This document shows positions 36,239 to 43,549 of a stretch of 64,000 bases of DNA, piece by piece; within the stretch, counting starts at the first letter, position 1, and each line of letters starts with the position of its first letter. The notes below the pieces were generated by a model. It was given only the letters and a program-made list of their open reading frames with translations. It was not told the origin of the DNA and did no database searches. The translations under genes were made by a program, and so were the position numbers. Source of the DNA: Hymenobacter persicinus (lineage in GTDB: Bacteria; Bacteroidota; Bacteroidia; Cytophagales; Hymenobacteraceae); contig NZ_SEWE01000010.1 of NCBI RefSeq assembly GCF_004167665.1, positions 58,709-122,708 on the forward strand, given 5' to 3'.

Positions 36239-36769
36239 ATGCTGACTGCCCGCCCCGCCTCCGGCACCTACGTGCCCTACTTCCTCAACTACATCAGCCG
36301 CGTGCCCGAGGGTGCTGAGCCCCTGGACCTGCTCCGGCAGCAGCCCGCCGAGCTGCGCGCCCTGATCGGAAATTTGAGCGAGGAGCAGGCCCTGACCAGC
36401 TACGCGCCCGGCAAGTGGACCATTAAGCAGATGCTGCTGCACATGATTGACACGGAGCGCATCTTCGCTTACCGGGCCCTGCGCATTGCCCGCGGCGACC
36501 AGCAGCCGCTGCCCGGCTTCGATGAAAACGCCTACGCCGAGGAATCCGGGGCCGACGGCCGCACGCTGGCGGACTTGTTCGAGGAATACGACGCGGTGCG
36601 CCAGGCGTCGCTGACCTTGTTCCGGAGCTTCTCGCCCGACATGCTCGACCGGAGCGGGACGGCCAGCAACAATCCGTTGACCGTGCGGGCCCTGCTGTTT
36701 GTATTGCCCGGTCACGAGGCCCACCACATGCACATTCTGCGCGAGCGGTATCTGCCCCTGCTGGGCTAA
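36239..36769 (+). CDS. DinB-like four-helix protein (bacillithiol-transferase-type)
   Basis: 176 residues. DinB/YfiT metal-binding pattern: TIKQMLLHMIDTERIFAYRALRIARGD (His near residue 67 and Glu/Arg spacing) and the C-terminal HEAHHMHILRERYLPLLG with the two further His ligands. A third metal ligand pattern is complete, so metal binding is likely. DinB family members include thiol-dependent S-transferases for stress detoxification. A TACCTTCG box about 25 bases upstream of the ATG resembles the Bacteroidota -7 element. The start MLTARPASGTYVPYFLNYI is consistent with family N-termini. Confidence 0.9.
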   Translation: MLTARPASGTYVPYFLNYISRVPEGAEPLDLLRQQPAELRALIGNLSEEQALTSYAPGKWTIKQMLLHMIDTERIFAYRALRIARGDQQPLPGFDENAYAEESGADGRTLADLFEEYDAVRQASLTLFRSFSPDMLDRSGTASNNPLTVRALLFVLPGHEAHHMHILRERYLPLLG

Positions 36770-36844
36770 CTCCCTTCGCACAACACCGCCTGACGCTCTT
36801 GCGTTAAGGATTCATAGTTTATTTCTCCCTAACCATTTTGCACC

Positions 36845-36961
36845 ATGGCCAAAGCACAAGACGCCCGCAAGGAAAAAAAGAAGGAGCCCGCCAAGTCGGC
36901 TAAAGAAAAGAAGGCTGCCAAAGACGAGAAGAAAAAAGCCAAGAACAGCAGCAGCGAATAG
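36845..36961 (+). CDS. Short lysine-rich protein (38 residues)
   Basis: Codons from the ATG at 36845 to TAG at 36959-36961. Sequence begins MAKAQDARKEKKKEPAKSAK and ends KAKNSSSE. Nearly half of the residues are Lys and most of the rest Ala, Glu or Asp, so it is basic, soluble and probably disordered or helical. The surrounding frames give no alternative gene, and the position 75 bases past the DinB gene with its own ATG supports reality. Short Lys/Ala-rich peptides occur as nucleoid or ribosome-associated proteins in Bacteroidota; no homology is claimed. A very long hairpin lies 35 bases downstream. Confidence 0.65.
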   Translation: MAKAQDARKEKKKEPAKSAKEKKAAKDEKKKAKNSSSE

Positions 36962-36995
36962 CCTGCACCGGCTGCCGCCCGGCCTGCCCCGGTTG

Positions 36996-37054
36996 GCCCC
37001 CATAATTCAAGTCCCGCTACCGGCTGCCGGTGGCGGGACTTGAATTATGGGGGC
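36996..37054. repeat. 28-bp near-perfect inverted repeat (hairpin) without a T-tract
   Basis: Left arm GCCCCCATAATTCAAGTCCC... (36996-37023) pairs with 37027-37054 across a CTG loop, 27 Watson-Crick pairs and one G-T. No run of T follows in either direction. It lies between convergent genes (the Lys-rich gene and the Schlafen-like gene), so it may be a bidirectional terminator of an atypical kind, an RNA-processing signal, or a dimer-resolution/binding site. Confidence 0.85.
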
Positions 37055-37069
37055 AAGCGGAAAAGCGGG

Positions 37070-37693
37070 CTAGAGCGTGTAATACACCTCTTTTTCCTTG
37101 TCGTGGTGGTGAATGTAGCCGTGCAGGGTGAGCTTGATCAACGTCTGGTAGGCCCGGCGCTTGCCCAGGTTGCCCAGCTTCATGTACTGGGTTAGGGTAA
37201 TGCGGGGGTGCTGCTTGAGATACTCTAGCACGGCCAACTCGTGACGGTTGAGCGGAATATGCTCAAACGGCGTGGCGTTGTCGCGCTCCAGGGCCTTTTC
37301 CGTCAGGCCGCTGGTTTGCACGCTCTCGTCGCGCACCCGCACGAATCCCCGCCAGTCGCCTTCGGCCACCTGGGCCCGGTGGGGCTTGCGGCGACTCTCG
37401 GCCACGGTCACAATCAGCACGGTGCGGTGGTCTTCCTCCACTTCCTCGAAGTGCAGGTCCAGAGGCGGGTCCACGTACTGGGCCGCGGCCAGCTGCAGCA
37501 GATACATTTCCTCCTCCGGGTCGCGCACGCCCACCACCCGCCCGGCATCATCGACGCCGACCAAGATGTGGCCCCCGCGCGCATTGGCCAACGAGGCCAG
37601 CGTGCGGGAAATGCGGGTCGGGTGGGTTGTCTTCTTCTTGAATTCAACCTGCTCGCCCTCGCCCTGCCTGATTAAGTCCTGAAGCTCCGGCAT
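37070..37693 (-). CDS. Schlafen AlbA_2-domain protein with winged-helix C-terminus
   Basis: 207 residues. The N-terminal AlbA_2 (divergent AAA_4, Schlafen) domain is shown by EQVEFKKKTTHPTRISRTLA, ASLANARGGHILVGVDDAGRV and VESRRKPHR-like strand segments (about 15-125). Residues ~150-205 (HELAVLEYLKQHPRITLTQYM) look like a winged helix. AlbA_2 domains bind nucleic acid or act as RNA nucleases, and such proteins are often transcription regulators or defence-related. Which one applies cannot be told. The start MPELQDLIRQGEGEQVEFK is the standard one. Confidence 0.88.
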   Translation of the reverse strand: MPELQDLIRQGEGEQVEFKKKTTHPTRISRTLASLANARGGHILVGVDDAGRVVGVRDPEEEMYLLQLAAAQYVDPPLDLHFEEVEEDHRTVLIVTVAESRRKPHRAQVAEGDWRGFVRVRDESVQTSGLTEKALERDNATPFEHIPLNRHELAVLEYLKQHPRITLTQYMKLGNLGKRRAYQTLIKLTLHGYIHHHDKEKEVYYTL

Positions 37694-37737
37694 AGTCTGA
37701 CTACGGAATGGGTTACGGTGCGGGAAGAGTACTGCGG

Positions 37738-38616
37738 TTAGCCGATACCGGTTTCCTCCTCCGAAATTCGCCAGAGTCGGCTGGCCTCGGCCCGGTTCTG
37801 CGCCCGGCTCGACAGCAGCCGGGCCGGCTTGCTGTGCTTGAAGTACCTGCCGCTGATATGCTGGACCTCGGGCGCCGAGGCCAGGAAAATGCTGGTTTGG
37901 GCCCCGCGCTCCGGGCTTACCATGAAGGGCTTACCCAGCCCCCAGACCGTTTTCAGCAGCCCCGAGCGGGTCGGGGGCACCAGGCCGGTGTTCACGATGC
38001 CCGGGTGCAGGCAGTTGGCCGTGATGCCAGTCAGGTCGAGGCGGTGGGCCAGCTCGTTGGTAAACAAGATGTTGGCTAGCTTGGAATCGCAGTAGGCGGC
38101 GAAGGAGCTGTATTTCTCCGGGTCGTTGCGCGCGGCCTGGGAAGGCTCAATCTCGCCCAGCCAATGCCCGTCTGAGGCCACGGTCACGACCCGGGCCTGC
38201 CCGGCGGCATCGAGCTGGGGTAGCAGCAGGTTGGTCAGCGCGTGCACCGACAGGTGGTTGGTTGCCCAACTCAGCTCGTGGCCCTCGGCCGTAATGGTCA
38301 GCGGGCCGGGCATCACGCCCGCGTTGTTGACCAGCACGTCCAGCTTGTCGTAGCGTCGGCCTACCTCGGCGGCCAGCTCCCGCACGTTGGCAATCAACGA
38401 CAGGTCGCAGAGCAGCACGTCGGCCTGAGCCCCGGGCACGGCTTCGACGATGGCGGCCTGGGAATTTTCGGCCCGCGCCGGGTCGCGGCATACCAGCACG
38501 AGGTGGGCGCCGCGGCGGGCCAGCTCCCGGGCCGTGACGAAGCCGATGCCGCCGGAAGCGCCGGTGATGAGCACGGTTTTGCCGCGCAAAAGATGAGGGT
38601 CAACAAAAGCAGCCAT
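37738..38616 (-). CDS. SDR oxidoreductase (WWOX/retinol-dehydrogenase-like)
   Basis: 292 residues from MAAFVDPHLLRGKTVLITGA (ATG at 38616). Rossmann motif TGASGGIGFVTA, LVNNAGVM, catalytic Ser in VVTVASDGHWLG, and the Y-x3-K pair in AAYCDSKLANILF. The order and the HPGIVNTGL segment point to the retinol dehydrogenase/WWOX-like SDR group, commonly annotated as short-chain dehydrogenases with broad lipid or aldehyde substrates. An in-frame extension upstream (to 38721) is open but not accepted. It is upstream of the Schlafen-like gene in the same direction, about 45 bases apart. Confidence 0.92.
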   Translation of the reverse strand: MAAFVDPHLLRGKTVLITGASGGIGFVTARELARRGAHLVLVCRDPARAENSQAAIVEAVPGAQADVLLCDLSLIANVRELAAEVGRRYDKLDVLVNNAGVMPGPLTITAEGHELSWATNHLSVHALTNLLLPQLDAAGQARVVTVASDGHWLGEIEPSQAARNDPEKYSSFAAYCDSKLANILFTNELAHRLDLTGITANCLHPGIVNTGLVPPTRSGLLKTVWGLGKPFMVSPERGAQTSIFLASAPEVQHISGRYFKHSKPARLLSSRAQNRAEASRLWRISEEETGIG

Positions 38617-38723
38617 GAGGCAGGCAGAAATGAAAGCAGCGGGAGAAAAAGCCGGGGCGGGCCAGGATACTAACGTTGAAACGATACCGGGAAGTTTTAC
38701 TTTTTCGCCGATGGGGCCCAACG

Positions 38724-38757
38724 CAAAATGCCGCCCCCTTGCGGAAGCGGCATTTGG
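38724..38757. terminator. Probable terminator hairpin
   Basis: Stem AAATGCCGC / GCGGCATTT flanked by A and T, with a 12-base loop. It ends the DUF3127 gene (minus strand) and might be shared by others. Confidence 0.6.
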
Positions 38758-38782
38758 TACCTAAACCGAAAAGCGGGTCTGC

Positions 38783-39205
38783 TTAGAAGGGCAGGTCGTT
38801 GTCGTCGTCGCTGGCGATGGGAGCTGCGGGCTGGGCGCGCAGATTCGGGTTCTGGTTCTGGGCGGGAGCCGCCGCGCGGGGAGCAGCCTGCTGGTTGTAG
38901 CCGCCGCCGGCCGGAGCACCACCACCGGTGCCAGCTTCAATGCGCCAGGCTTCGAGGTTGGTAAAGTACAGCATCTGGCCGTTTTTGTTGAACCCCCGAC
39001 CACGCAGGTTGAAGGTTACTTTTACTTCGTCACCAACTTTGAAAGGATCAATCAGGGCAGTTTTGTCCTGCACCATCTGGAATTTGATATGCTCAGGGTA
39101 TTGGCCATCCTGAACTTCCAGCACGAATTCGCGCTTGCGGAATTTCTCACTCACCTGCTGTTCGTCGAAAATCTCGTGCAGGCGGCCGGTAGCTTCGTAA
39201 GCCAT
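38783..39205 (-). CDS. DUF3127 protein with SSB-like acidic tip
   Basis: 140 residues. Residues ~1-95 form a beta-rich OB-like domain of the DUF3127 family: GRLHEIFDEQQVSEKFRKRE, QMVQDKTALIDPFKVGDEV and KVTFNLRGRGFNKNGQMLYF. Residues ~96-132 are Gly/Ala/Pro/Asn/Gln-rich, and the protein ends in SDDDNDLPF, very like the DDDIPF tip of bacterial SSB that recruits repair proteins. The arrangement (OB fold, disordered linker, acidic-Phe tip) mirrors SSB. DNA binding and partner recruitment are inference; relatives are commonly of unknown function. Confidence 0.9.
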   Translation of the reverse strand: MAYEATGRLHEIFDEQQVSEKFRKREFVLEVQDGQYPEHIKFQMVQDKTALIDPFKVGDEVKVTFNLRGRGFNKNGQMLYFTNLEAWRIEAGTGGGAPAGGGYNQQAAPRAAAPAQNQNPNLRAQPAAPIASDDDNDLPF

Positions 39206-39355
39206 AGGAAAGGATATTAAGAGGGGTTTGAAACGTTAACAAACGTACGAAAAAAAACGGGTTTTGGCCAGGTTCGCCGCCCGAAATCCGGCCCCGTTCT
39301 CTGCGTATCTTTACCCTCGATTTCGGCTCTAACCGCTCAGAATAGCATTTTTCGC

Positions 39356-40315
39356 ATGAACTATCCCTTCGCTTTAGCCCTGCACGGTGGGGCCGGTACC
39401 ATTTCCCGCACGCTGATGTCGGCGGAGGCCGAACGGGGCTACCGCCAGGCTCTGCAAACCGCTGCAGAGGTCGGCTACGCCGTGCTCCGCCAGGGCGGCC
39501 CGGCGCTGGACGCGGTGGAAATGGCGGTGCGCAGCCTCGAAGACTGCCCCCTGTTCAACGCCGGCCGGGGCGCGGTGTTCACCCACGACGGCCACCACGA
39601 AATGGACGCGGCCATCATGGACGGGCGCGACCGGGCCGCCGGTGCCGTGGCCGGGGTGCGGACCGTGCAAAACCCGATTCGGGCCGCGCGCTTGGTGATG
39701 GAAAAGACGGACCACGTGTTGCTGGCCCACCCTGGCAACGACGAACTGGCCCGGGAGTTTGGGTTGCCCACCCAACCGGCCGAGTACTTTTTCACCGAGC
39801 ACCGCTACGCCCAGCTCCAGGAAGCCCTGGCCGAAGGCCGCATGCGTCTTGACCACAGCGAGGCTAAAGCCGCCCTGCCCAACGAGGACCCCAAAAAGAA
39901 AATGGGCACCGTGGGCGCCGTGGCCCGCGACCAGCACGGCAACCTGGCCGCCGCCACCAGCACCGGGGGCATGACCAACAAGCGCTACTCCCGTATCGGC
40001 GACTCGCCTATCATTGGCTCGGGTACTTTCGCCGACAACCGCACCTGCGCCATCAGCTGCACCGGGCACGGCGAGTTTTTCCTGCGCGCCGTGGTGGCCC
40101 ACGATATTTCCTGCCTGATGGAATACCGGGGCTTGAGTTTGGCCGAAGCCTGTCGCGTCGTGGTGCACGACAAGCTTGCGCCCGTCGGGGGGGAAGGTGG
40201 GCTGGTGGCCGTCGACAGCTTCGGCAACGTGGCGCTGCCTTTCAACTCCGACGGCATGTACCGGGCCAGCATCTCCTCGGCCAGCGAGCTGTACGTCGGC
40301 ATTTACAAGGACTAG
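39356..40315 (+). CDS. iaaA: Isoaspartyl peptidase/L-asparaginase (Ntn-hydrolase)
   Basis: 319 residues of the plant-type asparaginase family. The nucleophile is Thr185 in KKKMGTVGAVA; the precursor autocleaves before this Thr into alpha and beta subunits. Other signatures: ALHGGAGTIS at the N-terminus, LFNAGRGAVFTHDG with the substrate site, and the beta-subunit TSTGGMTNKRYSRIGDSP. It hydrolyses beta-aspartyl dipeptides, including the beta-Asp-Arg units released from cyanophycin, and Asn. It is convergent with a cyanophycinase, which makes the second step of cyanophycin breakdown likely. The gene symbol is by family, not proven orthology. Confidence 0.92.
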   Translation: MNYPFALALHGGAGTISRTLMSAEAERGYRQALQTAAEVGYAVLRQGGPALDAVEMAVRSLEDCPLFNAGRGAVFTHDGHHEMDAAIMDGRDRAAGAVAGVRTVQNPIRAARLVMEKTDHVLLAHPGNDELAREFGLPTQPAEYFFTEHRYAQLQEALAEGRMRLDHSEAKAALPNEDPKKKMGTVGAVARDQHGNLAAATSTGGMTNKRYSRIGDSPIIGSGTFADNRTCAISCTGHGEFFLRAVVAHDISCLMEYRGLSLAEACRVVVHDKLAPVGGEGGLVAVDSFGNVALPFNSDGMYRASISSASELYVGIYKD

Positions 40316-40385
40316 GTGCACCCGGAAAAATGCACCATATATATAAGGAGTAGCCCGCGGGTGCTTTAACCACCGATACTGCCCA

Positions 40386-40425
40386 CCAAAAAAGCCGGTT
40401 CCACTGCGGAAACCGGCTTTTTTTG
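40386..40425. terminator. Bidirectional intrinsic terminator
   Basis: Stem AAAAAGCCGGTT / AACCGGCTTTTT with an 11-base loop (CCACTGCGGA), A run upstream and T run downstream, shared by the convergent isoaspartyl peptidase and cyanophycinase genes. Confidence 0.88.
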
Positions 40426-40452
40426 ATGAATTGCTACGCCAAAACAACGGGC

Positions 40453-41382
40453 TTAGGCCGTCGGGACGGGTGGCGCGGGAGCCGGGGCCGGTGAGGCCGC
40501 CGCCTCGGGCGTGTGCAGGGTTTTGTCGGCGTAGAATTTTCGCTCACTGATATCGTACACGTTGCCCTTGGCCAGCACGTGCATGGTCATGTTCTCCAGC
40601 GAAATGGCTGTGCCTTTTTTCGCGGCCGCGGCATTGTTGTGCTGGATATTGTGGCCGTCCATGATGATAACCAGGTTGGAGCCGATGGTTTCAATCAGGC
40701 AGCCGTCGGTGATGAGGATGCCCGTGTCTTCGCCCAGTCCAATGCCGATGAGCTTGGGGTGGAGGGCCACGGCTTCAATGAGCCGGCCGAACCGGCCGCG
40801 CTTCACAAAGTGCGAGTCGATGATGGTGTTGCGGGTCAGGGCCAGGCCGGTGCCCATCTTCACGGCGCCCTTCATCAGCGCGTCGGGCACGCTGCCCCCG
40901 CGAATCATGATTTGCGACATGGCCATGGCTCCGGCGCTGGTGCCGGCAATGACGAAGTTGGGCTCCTTGTAATAACGCTCGGTCATGCGCGTCAGAAACT
41001 CACTGTCGCCGAACATTTCCTTCAGGCGCGACTGGTTGCCGCCGCTCATCATGATAATGTCGGCCGCCAACAGGCGCTCCAGGTACTCGGGCTGCCGGGC
41101 ATCTTCGGGCGTGCGGATGTCCATGATGCCAATGTTGAGGCAGTTGAGCATGGCAAACGACGACACGTAGATCTTCGCCACTTCCTCCGGAATCATGGAG
41201 GCCGTGGTGATGACCTCGATGCGCGGGTCCGCCTTCCCCGATTCAAGCACCACCCGTTTGATGATGCCGAGCTCGAAGAAGTTCAGGTAATATTTTTTCT
41301 TGGTACGCGGGTTCGGATACGTGCCTTTGTCTTCATTGCCACCGATGGCAATCAACTTCCCGAGTGGTTTCTGTGCTTTCAA
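40453..41382 (-). CDS. cphB: Cyanophycinase
   Basis: 309 residues, S51-like serine hydrolase. Conserved segments: LIAIGGNEDKG at the N-terminus, ADIIMMSGGNQSRL, and the nucleophile motif VIAGTSAGAMAMS with Ser149, then DSHFVKRGRFGRL with the His region and GIGLGEDTGILI. It cleaves cyanophycin (multi-L-arginyl-poly-L-aspartate) to beta-Asp-Arg dipeptides, a carbon and nitrogen reserve. The last ~20 residues are Ala/Pro-rich and not conserved. Sequence lacks a signal peptide, so it acts in the cytoplasm. A cyanophycin synthetase is not in the window. The isoaspartyl peptidase lies convergent on the other strand. Confidence 0.93.
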   Translation of the reverse strand: MKAQKPLGKLIAIGGNEDKGTYPNPRTKKKYYLNFFELGIIKRVVLESGKADPRIEVITTASMIPEEVAKIYVSSFAMLNCLNIGIMDIRTPEDARQPEYLERLLAADIIMMSGGNQSRLKEMFGDSEFLTRMTERYYKEPNFVIAGTSAGAMAMSQIMIRGGSVPDALMKGAVKMGTGLALTRNTIIDSHFVKRGRFGRLIEAVALHPKLIGIGLGEDTGILITDGCLIETIGSNLVIIMDGHNIQHNNAAAAKKGTAISLENMTMHVLAKGNVYDISERKFYADKTLHTPEAAASPAPAPAPPVPTA

Positions 41383-41473
41383 CGCGAAAAATCAATTTTA
41401 AAAGAAACGAAAGGTAACAACTGCCAACTGGCAAGCAAGGTTCACGCCACTTAGAGCGGCAGCCTCCGCCGGT

Positions 41474-43264
41474 TTAGGCCGGCCGGCCCACCATCGTGTC
41501 GAAGGTGCTGGTGGCTACCGAGTGGTAGTTGGGACGGGCTTCGGCATAGATGGCCTGGGCCCGGGCCCGCCCGCCGGGACCATTGAGCAGGGCTTTGTAC
41601 TGCGGAACCAGGAATTTGCGCCGGCCCACCCGGGTCAGGAACTGGTGGAGCGCCGCCTCGGCCGGGGCGTAGCCGACAGCAATGGTGAGCGGAAACCAGG
41701 CCGCCAGAATTTCCGAGTTGCCGGACTGGGTAAATCCAAAGGCCTTATCCAAATCCTGAAGCTGGGCCGGGGTGAGCTGCTTGGGCAGGCCGTGCAGAAA
41801 GTGCACCCACTCGTGGCTGCTCCAGCTAGCTACGTCGGGCAGCAGAGCCGCCGGGGTGCCTTGCTGCCAGTTGCGCAGGGCCTCTTCCACAGCCGCAAAG
41901 CGGGCGGAGCTGACCGGAGGCGCCACCGTCGGAATGCCGGGCCCGTTGATCCAGGCATCGAGCTGGAGCTTATCTTCAAGTCCGGGCTCCCGGTCCAGTA
42001 GCTCCCGGCGCAGGTAGGCCACGAACGAGGCCGTGTCCATGGACTGAAAGCTGTGGCGGGCAAAGTACTCCTTAATAAAGGCGTCCAGCTTTTCGCGGCC
42101 GACCAGGTGCTCCAGGGTGAGCAGGAGGTAGTCACCTTTTTCGTAGGCAATTTCGTTGAGGCCCTCGTCGGGGTCGCGGCCGGCTAGGTCGAGGTGCAGG
42201 TGGGTATCCGGGCTGGTGGCACCCAATTCCTCGATGGTGTGCAGCAGCCCGGTGTGGCCCAGCACCTGGAGCATATCGGCGTAGGGGCGGCCGTAGAGCT
42301 TCTCCATAATGCGGCGCTCAAAGTACACGGTGAAGCCTTCGTTGAGCCAGAAGTCGTTCCAGGTGGCGTTGGTTACCAAGTTGCCCGACCAGGAATGGGC
42401 CAGTTCGTGGGCCACCAGGCTGGTCAGGCTCCGGTCGCCGGCCAAAATCGTGGGTGTTACAAATGTTAAACGCGGATTCTCCATGCCGCCGAAGGGAAAG
42501 GAGGGGGGCAGCACCAGCAAGTCGTACCGGTCCCAGCGGTAGGGACCGTACAGGGCCTCGGCCGCGCCCACCATCTTTTCCAGATCCACAAACTCATGGG
42601 TGGCCGTGGGCAGGGTCACGGGCTCGGCGTAGATGCCGGTGCGGGTGCTGAGCGGGGTAAATTCTACGTCGCCCACGGCCAGGGCCATCAGGTAAGCTGG
42701 GATGGGTTGGCTCATGCGGAAATGGTACTCGCCGCTGGCCGCGCGGTGCTGGGGGTTTTCAGCGCTCATCAGCGCCAGCAGCTCGGCCGGCACCTGCACC
42801 CGGGCCTCGTAGGTGAAGCGGATGCCCGGCGAGTCCTGGCACGGAATCCAGGTGCGGGCCAGAATAGCCTGGGACTGGGTGAACAAAAACGGATGCTGGC
42901 GGCCGGCGGTCTGTTCGGGCGTGAGCCACTGCAGGGCCGCGGCTTCGGGCCGGGTGCGGTAGCGCAGCGTCACGGTGCGCGTGTCGGGCTTGATGACCGC
43001 GCGCAACGCCTGGCCTCGCACCGGGTCGTCGGCGCCCAGCGCGAATTCCGCCTGCTCCCCGTGCGGTCCGTCGAGCAGCACAGCGTCTACGTCGAGGTGG
43101 CGGGCGTCGAGCCAGAGCTCAGTGGCGCCGGTGTGGTTGTCGAGGGTCCAGGTGGCTTCGCCGGTCAGGGTCCGGCTGGTGAAGTCAACGGTCAGGTGCA
43201 GGGCCAGGTGACGGACCTGTACTTCGGCGGGGCGGGCGTAGGTGTGCGGGTCGGGCGTGAGCAT
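41474..43264 (-). CDS. M1 family aminopeptidase (leukotriene-A4-hydrolase-like)
   Basis: 596 residues, zinc gluzincin. GGMEN exopeptidase motif at 259-263 (FPFGGMENPRLTFVTP), zinc motif HELAH at 286-290 and the third ligand Glu at 309 (WLNEGFTVYFERRIMEKL). The C-terminal helical domain (about 450-596) is that of the LTA4-hydrolase subfamily, which distinguishes it from the longer PepN type. There is no signal peptide, so it is likely cytoplasmic and cleaves N-terminal residues from peptides, perhaps those imported after DPP action. The start at 43264 (MLTPDPHTYARPAEV) fits the family. It is divergent from the L,D-transpeptidase. Confidence 0.93.
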   Translation of the reverse strand: MLTPDPHTYARPAEVQVRHLALHLTVDFTSRTLTGEATWTLDNHTGATELWLDARHLDVDAVLLDGPHGEQAEFALGADDPVRGQALRAVIKPDTRTVTLRYRTRPEAAALQWLTPEQTAGRQHPFLFTQSQAILARTWIPCQDSPGIRFTYEARVQVPAELLALMSAENPQHRAASGEYHFRMSQPIPAYLMALAVGDVEFTPLSTRTGIYAEPVTLPTATHEFVDLEKMVGAAEALYGPYRWDRYDLLVLPPSFPFGGMENPRLTFVTPTILAGDRSLTSLVAHELAHSWSGNLVTNATWNDFWLNEGFTVYFERRIMEKLYGRPYADMLQVLGHTGLLHTIEELGATSPDTHLHLDLAGRDPDEGLNEIAYEKGDYLLLTLEHLVGREKLDAFIKEYFARHSFQSMDTASFVAYLRRELLDREPGLEDKLQLDAWINGPGIPTVAPPVSSARFAAVEEALRNWQQGTPAALLPDVASWSSHEWVHFLHGLPKQLTPAQLQDLDKAFGFTQSGNSEILAAWFPLTIAVGYAPAEAALHQFLTRVGRRKFLVPQYKALLNGPGGRARAQAIYAEARPNYHSVATSTFDTMVGRPA

Positions 43265-43549
43265 GGAGCAGGGAAGGAAACGGAAACGATTCTATACGGC
43301 AGCGGACCGGCCGCCGCCGGAAAGCGCCAAATATAAGGTAAAACCTGCCGCCCGATTTGGCCTAGCAGCGCTGGGGGCGTATCGGCAAAACCCCTAACTT
43401 GCACCCACGGGTGGAATACTGCCGAGCTGACAACCCATCGGCGCGGAAAACAGTAGAACGCGGAACAGCCTTGGGCGGGCGTGGTTGGTTTCCAAGCCGG
43501 CCGGCTACCCCGGGCTACCGCCCTTTCTTATCCACCTGTAGTGAACTTC

